Below, in pieces: positions 9,030 through 17,511 of a DNA stretch of 64,000 nt. The stretch spans positions 1 through 64,000 of the forward strand of contig NZ_CADIKK010000026.1 in assembly GCF_902859915.1 (NCBI RefSeq), read 5' to 3'. The DNA is from Paraburkholderia ultramafica. GTDB taxonomy: Bacteria; Pseudomonadota; Gammaproteobacteria; Burkholderiales; Burkholderiaceae. A program made the translations under genes and the position numbers. The notes under the pieces were generated by a model. It saw nothing but the letters and a program-made list of their open reading frames with translations, was not told the origin of the DNA and ran no database searches. The stretch's first letter is position 1. The number at the start of each line of letters is the position of its first letter.

Positions 9030-9056
9030 GACGTTAGACGCCCGCGTCATGTGACA
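9030..9056 (-). promoter_or_regulatory. Candidate ECF41-type promoter
   Basis: Read on the minus strand this is TGTCACA, then exactly 16 bases, then CGTC. That is a full match to the published ECF41 promoter consensus as I remember it. The -10 element ends 90 bp before the bestrophin-like ATG at 8940, with the ECF41 sigma gene next in line. An 11-base fixed pattern is expected only about 0.03 times by chance on both strands of 64 kb, so it probably drives the bestrophin-sigma transcript. Confidence 0.65.
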
Positions 9057-9321
9057 ACGGCGCGGAATTTTTTTTGTTCGACGGCCCCGGCCGTTGACGA
9101 GCAGGCTCCATCGGCGCGTTACCGCCGACATCGGTCAAAGTTTCGACGGAGTGCGGACTGCCGTCCAAGGCGTAGACATCGATGCACAGCGACTCGACAC
9201 CGCTCAGGCCGCAATTCCGTGGCGCTGTGCTTTCTGCAAGCGCATATATGCTTCGACCGCTCTTCTGCATGCCTCATGCCATGTCAAGGAAGGTGTTCAA
9301 TCCATCGCCGCGCTGGCGTCA

Positions 9322-9810
9322 TCATCCATGCTCGATGCCAAGCAGCCGCGCGTCCAGTCGCCGCGCCAGGGCCTCGCCGCCCTCGCGCATCACTGCATCG
9401 TGGTTCCATTGGAAAATCGGTCGCAACAACGGCGCCAAGGCATTCATCCATACGCGGTTCGTATGCACCCACCAATCGTAACGGACCACGGTAAGGTTGC
9501 CCCCGTCGGTCGAAAAGCTCCACCGGCCGGCGCCTTCGACGTCGCCGCTGGCTACCCCTTCCAACGCGACCAACGGGTCGACGCGCGTCACCCGCATGTC
9601 GAACACGAGGCGATAGGGCAACCAGCCTTTCCAGGTATAGCGCTGTACGACACCCACGCCCTGATCGGACCCCGCCTCTAGCTGGTCCACCCGCTCGACG
9701 TTATTCCACCACTCGGGCCATCGCGCCGAATCGTGGATTGCCGCCCAAACTTCCTGCACTGGCGCATCGATGCGCCAAATGGTGGAAAAGCGGTATTCGA
9801 CTGTCCGCAA
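9322..9810 (-). CDS. SRPBCC (polyketide cyclase/START-like) family protein
   Basis: 162 residues. The fold is recognisable from IWRIDAPVQEVWAAIHDSAR near the start, WPEWWNNVERVDQLE, and the C-terminal amphipathic helix (MREGGEALARRLDARLLG). SRPBCC proteins bind hydrophobic ligands in a helix-grip cavity; the ligand here is unknown. It stands alone, 381 bp upstream of the bestrophin-like gene with the ECF41-type promoter between them, and is divergent from the LprI-like gene. Confidence 0.85.
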   Translation of the reverse strand: MRTVEYRFSTIWRIDAPVQEVWAAIHDSARWPEWWNNVERVDQLEAGSDQGVGVVQRYTWKGWLPYRLVFDMRVTRVDPLVALEGVASGDVEGAGRWSFSTDGGNLTVVRYDWWVHTNRVWMNALAPLLRPIFQWNHDAVMREGGEALARRLDARLLGIEHG

Positions 9811-9937
9811 GCTGCCTCCATCGTTGGTATTCTTCCAGAGATTTTGTCAGATGCTCACCGCACTTGCCATCCGCGCCGACGGCCAAAGGCTTCACCTCAG
9901 GCAAACCCGGCTGACTGCTGCCTGACGCGACCGCCTC

Positions 9938-10372
9938 ATGTCGACCCTGTCGCGAAGCGTGGCGCTCGTTAGCGGAGTGCTGCTCTACATGATGATGCAG
10001 TCGGCACTACCTGACGAACCTGCCGCGACCGTCTACAAACTGTGCCGTGATAAACCCTCGGCCGCCGAGCAGCGAGACTGTTATCCCGCAGTGGTCAGGC
10101 ACTCAGAAATCGAGCTCGCGGCCGCCGAGAAAAAAGTGCGCGCCGGTATGGTGGAACTGGAAAAGATCAGTGAGGGGAGCCGCGCAACGCATCCCGTACG
10201 CGCTTTTGGCCAGGCAGAGCGTGCCTTCCGCACATTCCGCGATGCAGAGAGCAACCGTGCGCTGGCCGCTTATGGCTCAGGTAATGGTGGTGGCCTTGCA
10301 GTATTCGTGACGATCATCGAGATGAACATCGCCCGCGCCAACCAGCTGACCGGTGAAGCAGGTCCACGCTGA
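9938..10372 (+). CDS. Secreted LprI-like (DUF1311) protein
   Basis: 144 residues with a hydrophobic N-terminal signal (LSRSVALVSGVLLYMMMQ). The mature part has the LprI/DUF1311 pattern: paired Cys (KLCRDKPSAAEQRDCYP), a helical repeat EIELAAAEKKVRAGMVELEK, and a conserved AFGQAERAFRTFRDAESNRA segment. Relatives are envelope proteins, some reported as lysozyme inhibitors. The gene is single and convergent with the K+ channel gene. Confidence 0.72.
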   Translation: MSTLSRSVALVSGVLLYMMMQSALPDEPAATVYKLCRDKPSAAEQRDCYPAVVRHSEIELAAAEKKVRAGMVELEKISEGSRATHPVRAFGQAERAFRTFRDAESNRALAAYGSGNGGGLAVFVTIIEMNIARANQLTGEAGPR

Positions 10373-10409
10373 ACGCCATGAAGGTCGGTTGACAGAGCTT
10401 CCTATCGCC

Positions 10410-11099
10410 CTAGGATTTGTCGTCGGTATAACTCTCTCGCGGAGGGTAAACGCCGGCGAGACGGGCGATCAGGATCGCGACGAACAAGCTGCCGGTGATC
10501 TGTTCCACCATGCACATGCCGCGTGCCGGGCGCGTGACTGGCGTGATGTCGCCGAAGCCTGTGCTCGTGAGGACGGTTATGCTGAAGTAAAGCGCGTCGG
10601 CATAAACGAGCCGACCCGGCTGTCCGACGATCATGTACGACTGCGGATAGAAGAATCCGATGCTCGCGTAGACGTACGCCCAGAGAACACCGATCAACAG
10701 ATACGCTGCCGCGGCACCAAATAGCTTGTCCGGTGTCATGATCCTGGGCTGGAAAACGTAGCGGAGAAGATACGCAACAGTAATGAAATAGAGTACAGCG
10801 CTGAACATCCAGGATATAGCGAGGCTGCTATCGTCGTCGTGCCACAGGCCGAGGTACTGGAACCACATGGCCGGAATGGCAAGTAACAGCGCGATCACGA
10901 ACGACAGGGTCGTGCGGCCGACTGCTGACACGGTCGCTATCAGGAGGAACATATTTACGACGTTCAGGATGAGGCGGCCGCTGTCGTTTCCCGGGACAAA
11001 CGACACCGCGCCGATGAGCGTGAGCAGCACGACAAACAGCCAGAAACAGCGCTGGTAGAAAATGCGAGACAGCGCTTCGCGCGTGGTACTGACGGCCAT
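10410..11099 (-). CDS. Two-pore-type potassium channel family protein
   Basis: 229 residues from the ATG at 11099, which has a strong GGGGAG upstream. The pore signature STGFGDITPVTRPARG gives the selectivity filter (T-x-G-F-G-D). About six hydrophobic segments are seen, the last two flanking the pore loop. There is no cytoplasmic RCK domain; the protein ends soon after the last helix (PPRESYTDDKS). It probably conducts K+ across the inner membrane. Confidence 0.88.
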   Translation of the reverse strand: MAVSTTREALSRIFYQRCFWLFVVLLTLIGAVSFVPGNDSGRLILNVVNMFLLIATVSAVGRTTLSFVIALLLAIPAMWFQYLGLWHDDDSSLAISWMFSAVLYFITVAYLLRYVFQPRIMTPDKLFGAAAAYLLIGVLWAYVYASIGFFYPQSYMIVGQPGRLVYADALYFSITVLTSTGFGDITPVTRPARGMCMVEQITGSLFVAILIARLAGVYPPRESYTDDKS

Positions 11100-11248
11100 G
11101 GTGATCGCTCCCCTGGTTCGCGTAATGTCGCGGCCAGGTCCGCCGGGCCGCATGTGACGGGAGTATAAAGCGGCAGCACACCCTGCAGCACTCACCGGAG
11201 ACGGCGACCACCTGATATCGAGTCGGCAAAGACCTGTCGCGGGCCTTG

Positions 11249-11644
11249 TCAGGCAGAGTGTTGGGTGGGCGCGCAGGCGTATGCGACAAAGCCCCCCAGA
11301 ACCACCAGAGGAATACCGGTGAGACGGATAACGCCGGATCCCTGCCGCAACCACGACTCGATCATCGCGTCACCGGCATCAATTGCCATCAAGCCCATCA
11401 GAGCCGTCGCTATCCCGAGGATCAAGATGAGGTAACCCAAAACACTCAACGTCCTTGGCATGCGGGAAACCGATGCCACTGAAATCAGGAGGAAACCGAA
11501 GGTGACCCGGACGGCGGCGACGACGTAGAACACGCTGGAGGTGACGGAGTGTTCGGCGACCCAGCGCATGCCGGCAGGCGCGATGATGCCGACAGCACCG
11601 AAAGCGCCGATGAGCACGCCGATGACAAAGGCTAGAGTTTTCAC
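11249..11644 (-). CDS. Small four-helix membrane protein of unknown function
   Basis: 131 residues from a GTG at 11644 with AAGGGG upstream. Four hydrophobic helices are visible: LAFVIGVLIGAFGAVGIIAP, a second around VFYVVAAVRVTFGFLLISV, a third LGYLILILGIATALMGLMAI, and a fourth LTGIPLVVLGGFVAYACA. No catalytic motif is evident. It lies 149 bp upstream of the K+ channel gene on the same strand. I do not recognise the family. Confidence 0.7.
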   Translation of the reverse strand: MKTLAFVIGVLIGAFGAVGIIAPAGMRWVAEHSVTSSVFYVVAAVRVTFGFLLISVASVSRMPRTLSVLGYLILILGIATALMGLMAIDAGDAMIESWLRQGSGVIRLTGIPLVVLGGFVAYACAPTQHSA

Positions 11645-12095
11645 GAAGTGCCCCTTCGCGCTGCCTGAGGTGCGGTGGACAGCACGGTTCCATATGTGAT
11701 CCGGTGTGACCGGATGATCTGTAAATCCCACTGCTGGTTCATTGAACTTTATCTATGCAGGAAATTTAGCAAAGTCCTATTCGATAAAACGGTTCGTCGT
11801 GTTGTATCACACGCGGGATCTCGATTCCGTTGCTGCAACCCGGGTGCGCAGGCGCTTTCAGCTTACGCGGCAGACCGCAACGGCCGCTTCCCAATGCGTC
11901 ACGCGTTCGGATCTGCGTTGAGGTCTCGCCAGTGATACTGCGGCTGCTCATTCTGGAACCCGCCCGATGATCGGCCTGCCAGCGGGCGCGCGCCTGGATG
12001 CGGGTTTCCCCTTAATCGTGCAAGCAGCTTTGTTAGAAGCCGAATGTTGGCTATCTTTGACTCACGATCTTCCAGGCCAAATAAGAGAGGCAATC
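11645..12095. other. Intergenic region between divergent genes
   Basis: 451 bp between the membrane protein (minus) and the BON protein (plus). No convincing coding frame is present. It contains an AT-richer patch near 11740-11810 that probably carries promoters, but I could not assign clear -35/-10 pairs. Confidence 0.5.
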
Positions 12096-12449
12096 ATGAA
12101 AGCATGCAACGTCGTGAATCTGCTCGTGGTCGTGGGGTGCGTGACGCTGACGTCGAACGTCTACGCGCAAGCCAGCGACGCTATGCCGATGGCGTCGAGT
12201 CCGGCTGCAAGTTCAGGCAAGGCGACGCCGGCGGACAAGAAGCTGGCTCGGGATGTCCGCAAGGCGTTATCGAAAACGCCCAACTTCAACGTGTCGAACG
12301 TATTCGTCAAGGCGCGCGGCGGTGTCGTGACATTATCCGGCAGCGTGCCGGACGGTCCTCAGATCCAGCAGGCCGCCGAAGTGGCGAAGGGCGTGCCGGG
12401 TGTAACGTCGGTGAGTAACCACCTGACGCTCTATACGAAAGGGTATTAA
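12096..12449 (+). CDS. Periplasmic BON-domain protein (paralogue 1 of 3)
   Basis: 117 residues. The ATG at 12096 (after AGAGAGGCAATC) begins a signal peptide MKACNVVNLLVVVGCVTLTS that ends at YAQA. One BON domain covers about residues 48-115: RDVRKALSKTPNFNVSNVFV, GGVVTLSGSVPDG, then AKGVPGVTSVSNHLTL. BON domains bind membranes or phospholipid and often belong to envelope stress proteins of the OsmY type. Two similar single-BON proteins occur at 25615-26025 and 54959-55318. Confidence 0.88.
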   Translation: MKACNVVNLLVVVGCVTLTSNVYAQASDAMPMASSPAASSGKATPADKKLARDVRKALSKTPNFNVSNVFVKARGGVVTLSGSVPDGPQIQQAAEVAKGVPGVTSVSNHLTLYTKGY

Positions 12450-12624
12450 CCCTTCGAGGCGACGCCGGGATGTACTCGCCGATTTCAGCCGTGAATATCG
12501 CAAGAGGAGCCGATGCTCCGTGCGATTTCACGCGCTGCTTCAGCCGAAGCGACCGCGCGCAGGGTCCTGAACGGAGGCGAACGAATCAGGCAGGCGCGCC
12601 GTTCGCGTTTTTTTCAACGCCGCC

Positions 12625-12651
12625 TGTCCGCCAGCGTGCGGCCCGCGCGTC
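12625..12651 (+). promoter_or_regulatory. Possible ECF42-type promoter
   Basis: TGTCCG, 17 bases, then CGTC, 58 bp before the DGPF/YCII start. It resembles the TGTCGA / CG(A/T)C motif remembered for ECF42 sigma factors, with two mismatches in the -35 element. Position favours autoregulation of the DGPF-sigma pair, but the match is weak. Confidence 0.3.
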
Positions 12652-12708
12652 ATTGTGATGGCGGCCCAAATGTAATTGACCCGCCTCAACCCCATGACGG
12701 AGGCTCAC

Positions 12709-13080
12709 ATGCAATACCTGTTGATGATCTATTCGGAAGAAAATCGCTGGAACCAGATGACCGACAGCGAGCGGCAGCAAGGGGCCGCTGTGTATCAGGC
12801 GTACACCGAATCGTTGAATAAGGCGGGCGCGCTGGTGGGCGCCAACCGGCTGCAGCAAACGGACACGGCCACCACGGTGCGGCTCGTCGACGGCAAGCCG
12901 CAGGTGCTGGACGGACCGTATTCCGATTCGAAGGAGCAGCTCGCCGGCTACTACCTGATCGACGTGCCCAACCTGGACGCGGCGATCGCGTGGGCGTCGC
13001 GTTGTCCGGGCGCGGCGCACGGCACGATGGAAGTGCGCCCGGTCTGGAGCGCACCGCACGATGCGCGATCTGGCGCATGA
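12709..13080 (+). CDS. DGPF/YCII-family protein paired with an ECF42 sigma factor
   Basis: 123 residues from the ATG at 12709, which has GGAGG seven bases upstream. The start MQYLLMIYSEENRW and the motif LDGPYSDSKEQLAGYYLIDV define the DGPF/YCII family (related to PhnB-type folds). Its last codon overlaps the start of the sigma gene (ATGA), so translation is coupled. DGPF proteins are the standard genomic partners and targets of ECF42 sigma factors. Their biochemical role is not established. Confidence 0.9.
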   Translation: MQYLLMIYSEENRWNQMTDSERQQGAAVYQAYTESLNKAGALVGANRLQQTDTATTVRLVDGKPQVLDGPYSDSKEQLAGYYLIDVPNLDAAIAWASRCPGAAHGTMEVRPVWSAPHDARSGA

Positions 13081-14345
13081 GTCCGTCCGGCGGCGGGCGC
13101 GACGCTGACGGCGCCGCGCGTTCGATTGCCGAGGCGGTCGCCCGCCGCAGCTACGGCAAGCTCGTCGCGCTGCTGGCGATGCGCACGCGCGACGTCGCCG
13201 CGGCCGAGGACGCGTTGGCCGATGCGTTCGCGGCCGCGCTCGCCGACTGGCCGGAGCGCGGCTGCCCAGCGAATCCCGAAGCGTGGCTGATGACGGTTGC
13301 GCGCCGCCGGGCGATCGATAGCGCGCGTCATCGCCGTGTCGGCGACGAGGTGGCGAACCAGCTCACGATTCTTGCCGACGAGATCGACGAACGTGAAGCA
13401 GGCGCGTTGCCCGACCGGCGGCTTGCGCTGCTGTTCGCGTGCACGCACCCGGCGCTCGAGGCCGCGATTCGCACGCCGCTGATGCTGCAGGTTGTGCTGG
13501 GGCTCGAAGCGAAGACTATTGCGTCCGCGTTCCTGATGTCGCCCGCCGCGATGAGCAAGCGCCTCGTGCGGGCGAAGACCAAGATCCGCGAAGCGGGCAT
13601 TCCGTTCAGCGTGCCCGAGCGCGAGGAGTGGCCCGGCCGGCTCGCCGCGGTGCTGGAAGCGGTCTATGCGGCGTATGCGGAAGGGTGGACCGACCCGGTC
13701 GGCGGCGATACCGTGCGGCGCGATCTCACTGGCGAGGCGCTGTTTCTTGCACAACTGCTCGTCGAGCTGCTGCCCGAGGAGCCGGAGACGCTCGGTCTGC
13801 TCGCGCTGATGCTGTATGCGCAGGCGCGGCGCGACGCGCGACGCGATGCGGCCGGCGACTACGTGCCACTGTCGGCTCAGGATCCGGCGACATGGAACAC
13901 GCCGATGATCGACGCCGCCAACGCATTGCTGCGGCGCGCGAGCGCATTCAATGCAATCGGACGCTTTCAGCTCGAGGCCGCGCTGCAGTCGGCGCACGTG
14001 CACCGCTGCCAGACGCATCGCCCGAATTGGGACGAGATCGTGCAGCTCTACGATGCACTGCTCGCAATCGCCGCGTCGCCGGTGGTCGCGGTCAACCGCG
14101 CGCTCGCGCTGGCGGAACGGGACGGCCCGCAGGCGGCGCTCGACGCGCTCGTGCCGTATGCGAACGATCCGCGGCTGGCCGACTACCAGCCGTACTGGGC
14201 CGCGCGCGCCGATCTGCTCGCGCGTGCCGGCGCAATGGGCGAAGCGTTCTGCGCGTACGATCTCGCGATCGGCCTCGAACGCGATCCGGCCGTGCGCCGG
14301 TTTTTGCAGCGCAAGCGCATGGAGCTGTTATCGGCGAGCAGCTAG
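13077..14345 (+). CDS. ECF42-group sigma factor with C-terminal TPR-like extension
   Basis: 422 residues from the ATG at 13077, chosen because it overlaps the DGPF stop. Sigma-2 (VALLAMRTRDVAAAEDALAD, then NPEAWLMTVARRRAIDSARH) and sigma-4 (LEAKTIASAFLMSPAAMSKR) occupy the first 190 residues. A long helical extension follows with DLTGEALFLAQLLVELLPEE, SPVVAVNRALALAERDGPQA, and a final TPR-like repeat. This layout is the ECF42 group, in which the extension replaces an anti-sigma factor and is needed for activity. It probably activates the DGPF gene and itself. Confidence 0.93.
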   Translation: MSPSGGGRDADGAARSIAEAVARRSYGKLVALLAMRTRDVAAAEDALADAFAAALADWPERGCPANPEAWLMTVARRRAIDSARHRRVGDEVANQLTILADEIDEREAGALPDRRLALLFACTHPALEAAIRTPLMLQVVLGLEAKTIASAFLMSPAAMSKRLVRAKTKIREAGIPFSVPEREEWPGRLAAVLEAVYAAYAEGWTDPVGGDTVRRDLTGEALFLAQLLVELLPEEPETLGLLALMLYAQARRDARRDAAGDYVPLSAQDPATWNTPMIDAANALLRRASAFNAIGRFQLEAALQSAHVHRCQTHRPNWDEIVQLYDALLAIAASPVVAVNRALALAERDGPQAALDALVPYANDPRLADYQPYWAARADLLARAGAMGEAFCAYDLAIGLERDPAVRRFLQRKRMELLSASS

Positions 14346-15386
14346 AAAGGCGCCTTGCGTTTGCCACGCGTGATTGTCAGGCGTGCGCTAACGCGGCTCA
14401 GACCCGGCGCTGCGCTGTGCTGCGTGGTCGACACGCGCCGGTATGGGTCGTTTGGATTTGCAGATGGCCGACCTGTCCGGTGAGTTGCTGATTCCCCCGG
14501 GCGCGAGCCGTGGACTTTGGCCGTCGCGCTGCTCGCGCACGGCATCTGTCCATGACGTTCCCCTTTTCATGGATGGCCCGGGTGAGCCGTCCTGGCATAC
14601 CGAGCCGGTATGCCGCCCAAGGTTGGGAAGGTGCTTACTAATTCGGAAAGCTGCCGTTGATGATTCCAACGTCCGTCTTGTAGAAGGCTCAGCGAACTGG
14701 TGGTATCGGCCACAAGCGGCCGATCATCAACGCGATTTGAATGACTGTTGCAGAGCCTTAACGAGACGCTCGTAGCGAAAATGTGGGCGGGGCCAACTTC
14801 TAATCGTTTTGCCACGGGGAGTACCGGTCACCTTTGATTTGCCCTGACCGGGAGCCGAGAACGGCGCGTCGGTTACCGTTATCTGAACGCAACTGCGATG
14901 TAAGCATTCGCGCTAATACTGCGGTTTCGTTCCTGGATTATTCAAAAGGTGACTGTCATCCGTTGGATGGGGCAAGTCGAGGGAGAACTGCTCGCGGCGC
15001 CGACGCTAATACCGAATGATCATTTCGGGAAGGATTTGAATGCTCGCTCCCGCACATTCTGCCCCGCTACGTACGGAAAACTCCTTGCCTCTTCCTATTC
15101 AGTCACCTATCTTCAACCTGCACGTCGAAATATGCGGGGCGGCGGCTTGTATGGTCGAGCTTTTTGTCGTCCGAGAGCATGAACACAACATTGTTAGTTG
15201 AGCCGACACGCTATTTCTGCGTTTGGACGGCCTTTACAACGTCCATCAAAAGCCTGGTTTTTTTGGAAGGCGCCAGCTCTTCCTTTCTATTAATGTTGTG
15301 CGTACAACTTGTCAAGGTCATCCTTAGGCTTATGATGCTGCCAGACAAGAGCGGTCATCTGCGGGTCCACCGTAAGGAGAATTGCG
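14346..15386. other. 1.04-kb region without a recognisable gene
   Basis: Short open frames exist on both strands, but none has family features, a good start site or consistent codon use. From about 14870 onward the base composition is visibly poorer in GC than the neighbours, which marks the left edge of an accessory segment. Nothing functional is called. Confidence 0.5.
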
Positions 15387-16580
15387 ATGTTACGCCTCTG
15401 TCCACGTCGATTCGTTTGGGTCCTAGTGCTGGCATTGTGGGCCGTCGCGGTCCACGCGAAGGAGTTTGTCTATCATTACGTTTCCTTGGATGCAGCAGTT
15501 CCATCAAGTTTTTTATTTTTTGATCCTATAGTGATCAATGACAGCGGTCGTGTCTACGGGAATCTTTACTCTTGCGGTAACACGAATTGTGATTACCTTG
15601 CCATTACCAATGCTGTCTATGCAGCCGGCACCCTAACCACTCTTCAGCCCGGAATAACCTACGCGGTTAATAACGAGGGCACCGTTGGGGGGAGTGTATT
15701 GATCGACCCCATCAACTTCATAGAGCAAGCTGCGCTGTTCCATGGCGATTCGGTGGAGCTTATCCCGCGCCAGCCGGGTGAGTCCACGAGCCACGTCATC
15801 GCGCTGAACGACCCGGGCACGGCGCTCGTGGCATCATCCAACGCCTCAGGCCAGCTACACTTTGTGCTCTACAGCCACGGCAGGGCGACCCCACTCGACT
15901 TCGGCCCGACGGTCACGAATCCCGATCCCAGGGGCATGAACAATCAGGGAATCATCGCTGGAATAGAAAACAAGCCGCTTAATGCACCACGTGGCTTTCG
16001 CTTCGACCCCCGAACGCGCGAGGCGACGCTGCTCACCCCCCTCCCGACAGAGCCGGACGCTTGGGGTCTTGGCATCAACGATCGCGGAGACGTGCTCGGC
16101 TACTCTTTTGTGGGTGGCGGGAGAGAACGCGTCGGGGTATGGGACCGTGACGCGCAGTTCAACACTTACTTCGTCGAAGGCACACCGGAATTCCCAACCA
16201 TCAGCAATCGATTGGTCTTCAATGGCCACAATCAAATTGTCATCTCGTTTGTGTTGGCCCCCGATTCTGAAAAACTTAAATACAGCTATCTTGTGCCCAA
16301 GCCTGGCGTACGGTTAAACGTGGCCGATCTGGTGGAGAACCTGCCTTCGGGAGCGAACCTGTCCTTCATCGCTGACATCAATAACCACGGGGACATGATT
16401 GGCTCTGGAAACACCGGAGCGTTCCTGCTCGCGCGTGTCGACGCCTCCACAGCAGCGGCACCGGCATCTTCCCTAAGTAGCGGAAATGAGCGACACGCTA
16501 TCCCTCCAGCTGCTGCGGCCATGTTGCGTCGATACATGTCCCGGCTGCATCCCTTGAAACCTGGCGCTGCCTTGCCTTGA
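15387..16580 (+). CDS. Secreted HAF-repeat-like beta-propeller protein
   Basis: 397 residues with GGAG six bases before the ATG. A signal peptide (FVWVLVLALWAVAVHA) is followed by repeats of the HAF type, where an IND-x-G motif alternates with beta strands: PIVINDSGRVYGN, AVNNEGTVGGS, GMNNQGIIAGI, GINDRGDVLGYS and DINNHGDMIGSG. Such proteins are probably extracellular propellers of unknown role. Codon use and base composition are less GC-rich than in the flanking core genes, suggesting transfer. Confidence 0.75.
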   Translation: MLRLCPRRFVWVLVLALWAVAVHAKEFVYHYVSLDAAVPSSFLFFDPIVINDSGRVYGNLYSCGNTNCDYLAITNAVYAAGTLTTLQPGITYAVNNEGTVGGSVLIDPINFIEQAALFHGDSVELIPRQPGESTSHVIALNDPGTALVASSNASGQLHFVLYSHGRATPLDFGPTVTNPDPRGMNNQGIIAGIENKPLNAPRGFRFDPRTREATLLTPLPTEPDAWGLGINDRGDVLGYSFVGGGRERVGVWDRDAQFNTYFVEGTPEFPTISNRLVFNGHNQIVISFVLAPDSEKLKYSYLVPKPGVRLNVADLVENLPSGANLSFIADINNHGDMIGSGNTGAFLLARVDASTAAAPASSLSSGNERHAIPPAAAAMLRRYMSRLHPLKPGAALP

Positions 16581-16841
16581 GACATCTCGGACAGCGTGAT
16601 GTCGAATGTACCGCTCGTAAAGACATGCATGTCGGAACAATGGACTAGCGGCGGAAATTAGCAGCTATGCCGGGGGAGATCGGGTGACTGACTAGCCGGA
16701 TCCTATGTGGCCGCTCCTGCAACACCGGATCCAGGAAAGTCTGCTGCGCTCCGCCTGCGACAGTAGACGTTGGTGCGTGAATTTCCCTTGTGGGACCGCC
16801 AGCAGTCATTCGGCTGTACTCCGCGTATGGCAGCAACGGGT

Positions 16842-16983
16842 CGAGGCTGTGTGAAAACACGTGTTGAATGTGGTCTTCTAAAAAATCGACCCTTCAGATC
16901 GCGCTGTATTGGCTTAGTAACAACTCGGGAAGGGTAAAGCGACACCCGAAAACCGAGTACTTTTGCGTTTTCACACAGCCTCG
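16842..16983. mobile_element. 136-bp MITE-like element with near-perfect terminal inverted repeats
   Basis: The ends match as inverted repeats over 19 bp with one mismatch: 16842-16860 reads CGAGGCTGTGTGAAAACAC and 16965-16983 is the reverse complement of CGAGGCTGTGTGAAAACGC. The core element is 16845-16980 and contains no gene. The flanks TCGA and TCGG are similar but not an exact target duplication. The ends look like those of a DDE insertion sequence, so this is probably a non-autonomous derivative mobilised by a full copy elsewhere. Confidence 0.7.
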
Positions 16984-17277
16984 GTCGACTTGTGCCCGTC
17001 AAGTCTTGTGCCCGTCAAGTTCCGCAGCGGCTCCCATCCGGCAACCGAGGCACGCTGTCGGTCACTTGGCCGGCGTACCGCGCGTTGGAGCCACAACCTT
17101 TGTTGACAGCGAGGCAAGGCGATGGACGCCGTACCTATTTTGCGATGCGCCAGGCCAATGCGCCGACTGATTGCAGTCCGACAATGCCTCCCTGCGTGAG
17201 CACCGGTTCGCCGCTTACTGCGCGCGCGATCAGCGCATCTGCGTTGGCAATCGCTATCCCTGCTCGGCGTACCACGC

Positions 17278-17439
17278 ATGCTCAGCGCGGAACTGAAGTC
17301 CGCCCCGGAAGACGAGCGCGGACGATTGCTACGGGCCCAGACCGCTACGAACTGGAACAAGAGCAAGGCGGCATCGAAGCTGCAGTGGTCGCGCATGACC
17401 CTGTACCGAAAGATGGCTCGGTACAAGATCGTGCAATGA
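17278..17439 (+). pseudogene. C-terminal Fis-type HTH remnant of a sigma-54-dependent activator
   Basis: The frame ending at 17439 encodes about 53 residues finishing NWNKSKAASKLQWSRMTLYR, then KMARYKIVQ. This is the Fis-like DNA-binding helix-turn-helix that ends NtrC-type sigma-54 activators. The receiver and AAA+ domains are absent. In another frame just upstream (about 17199-17290) there is a Cys-rich stretch (AAYCARDQRICVGNRYPCSA) that may belong to the same decayed gene after a frameshift. Confidence 0.65.
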
Positions 17440-17511
17440 ATCCGCTCCAGCTGCCGCCCAAAAACGTCAACCTGTGTCTCGATACAAGTCGCGAGAGCTT
17501 AGCTCCGCGTT

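Noticed and set aside
14346..14830. Short frames resembling repeated intergenic ORFs, suspected mobile-element edge
   Set aside because: I could not find inverted repeats, a transposase or an intron signature to support an element.
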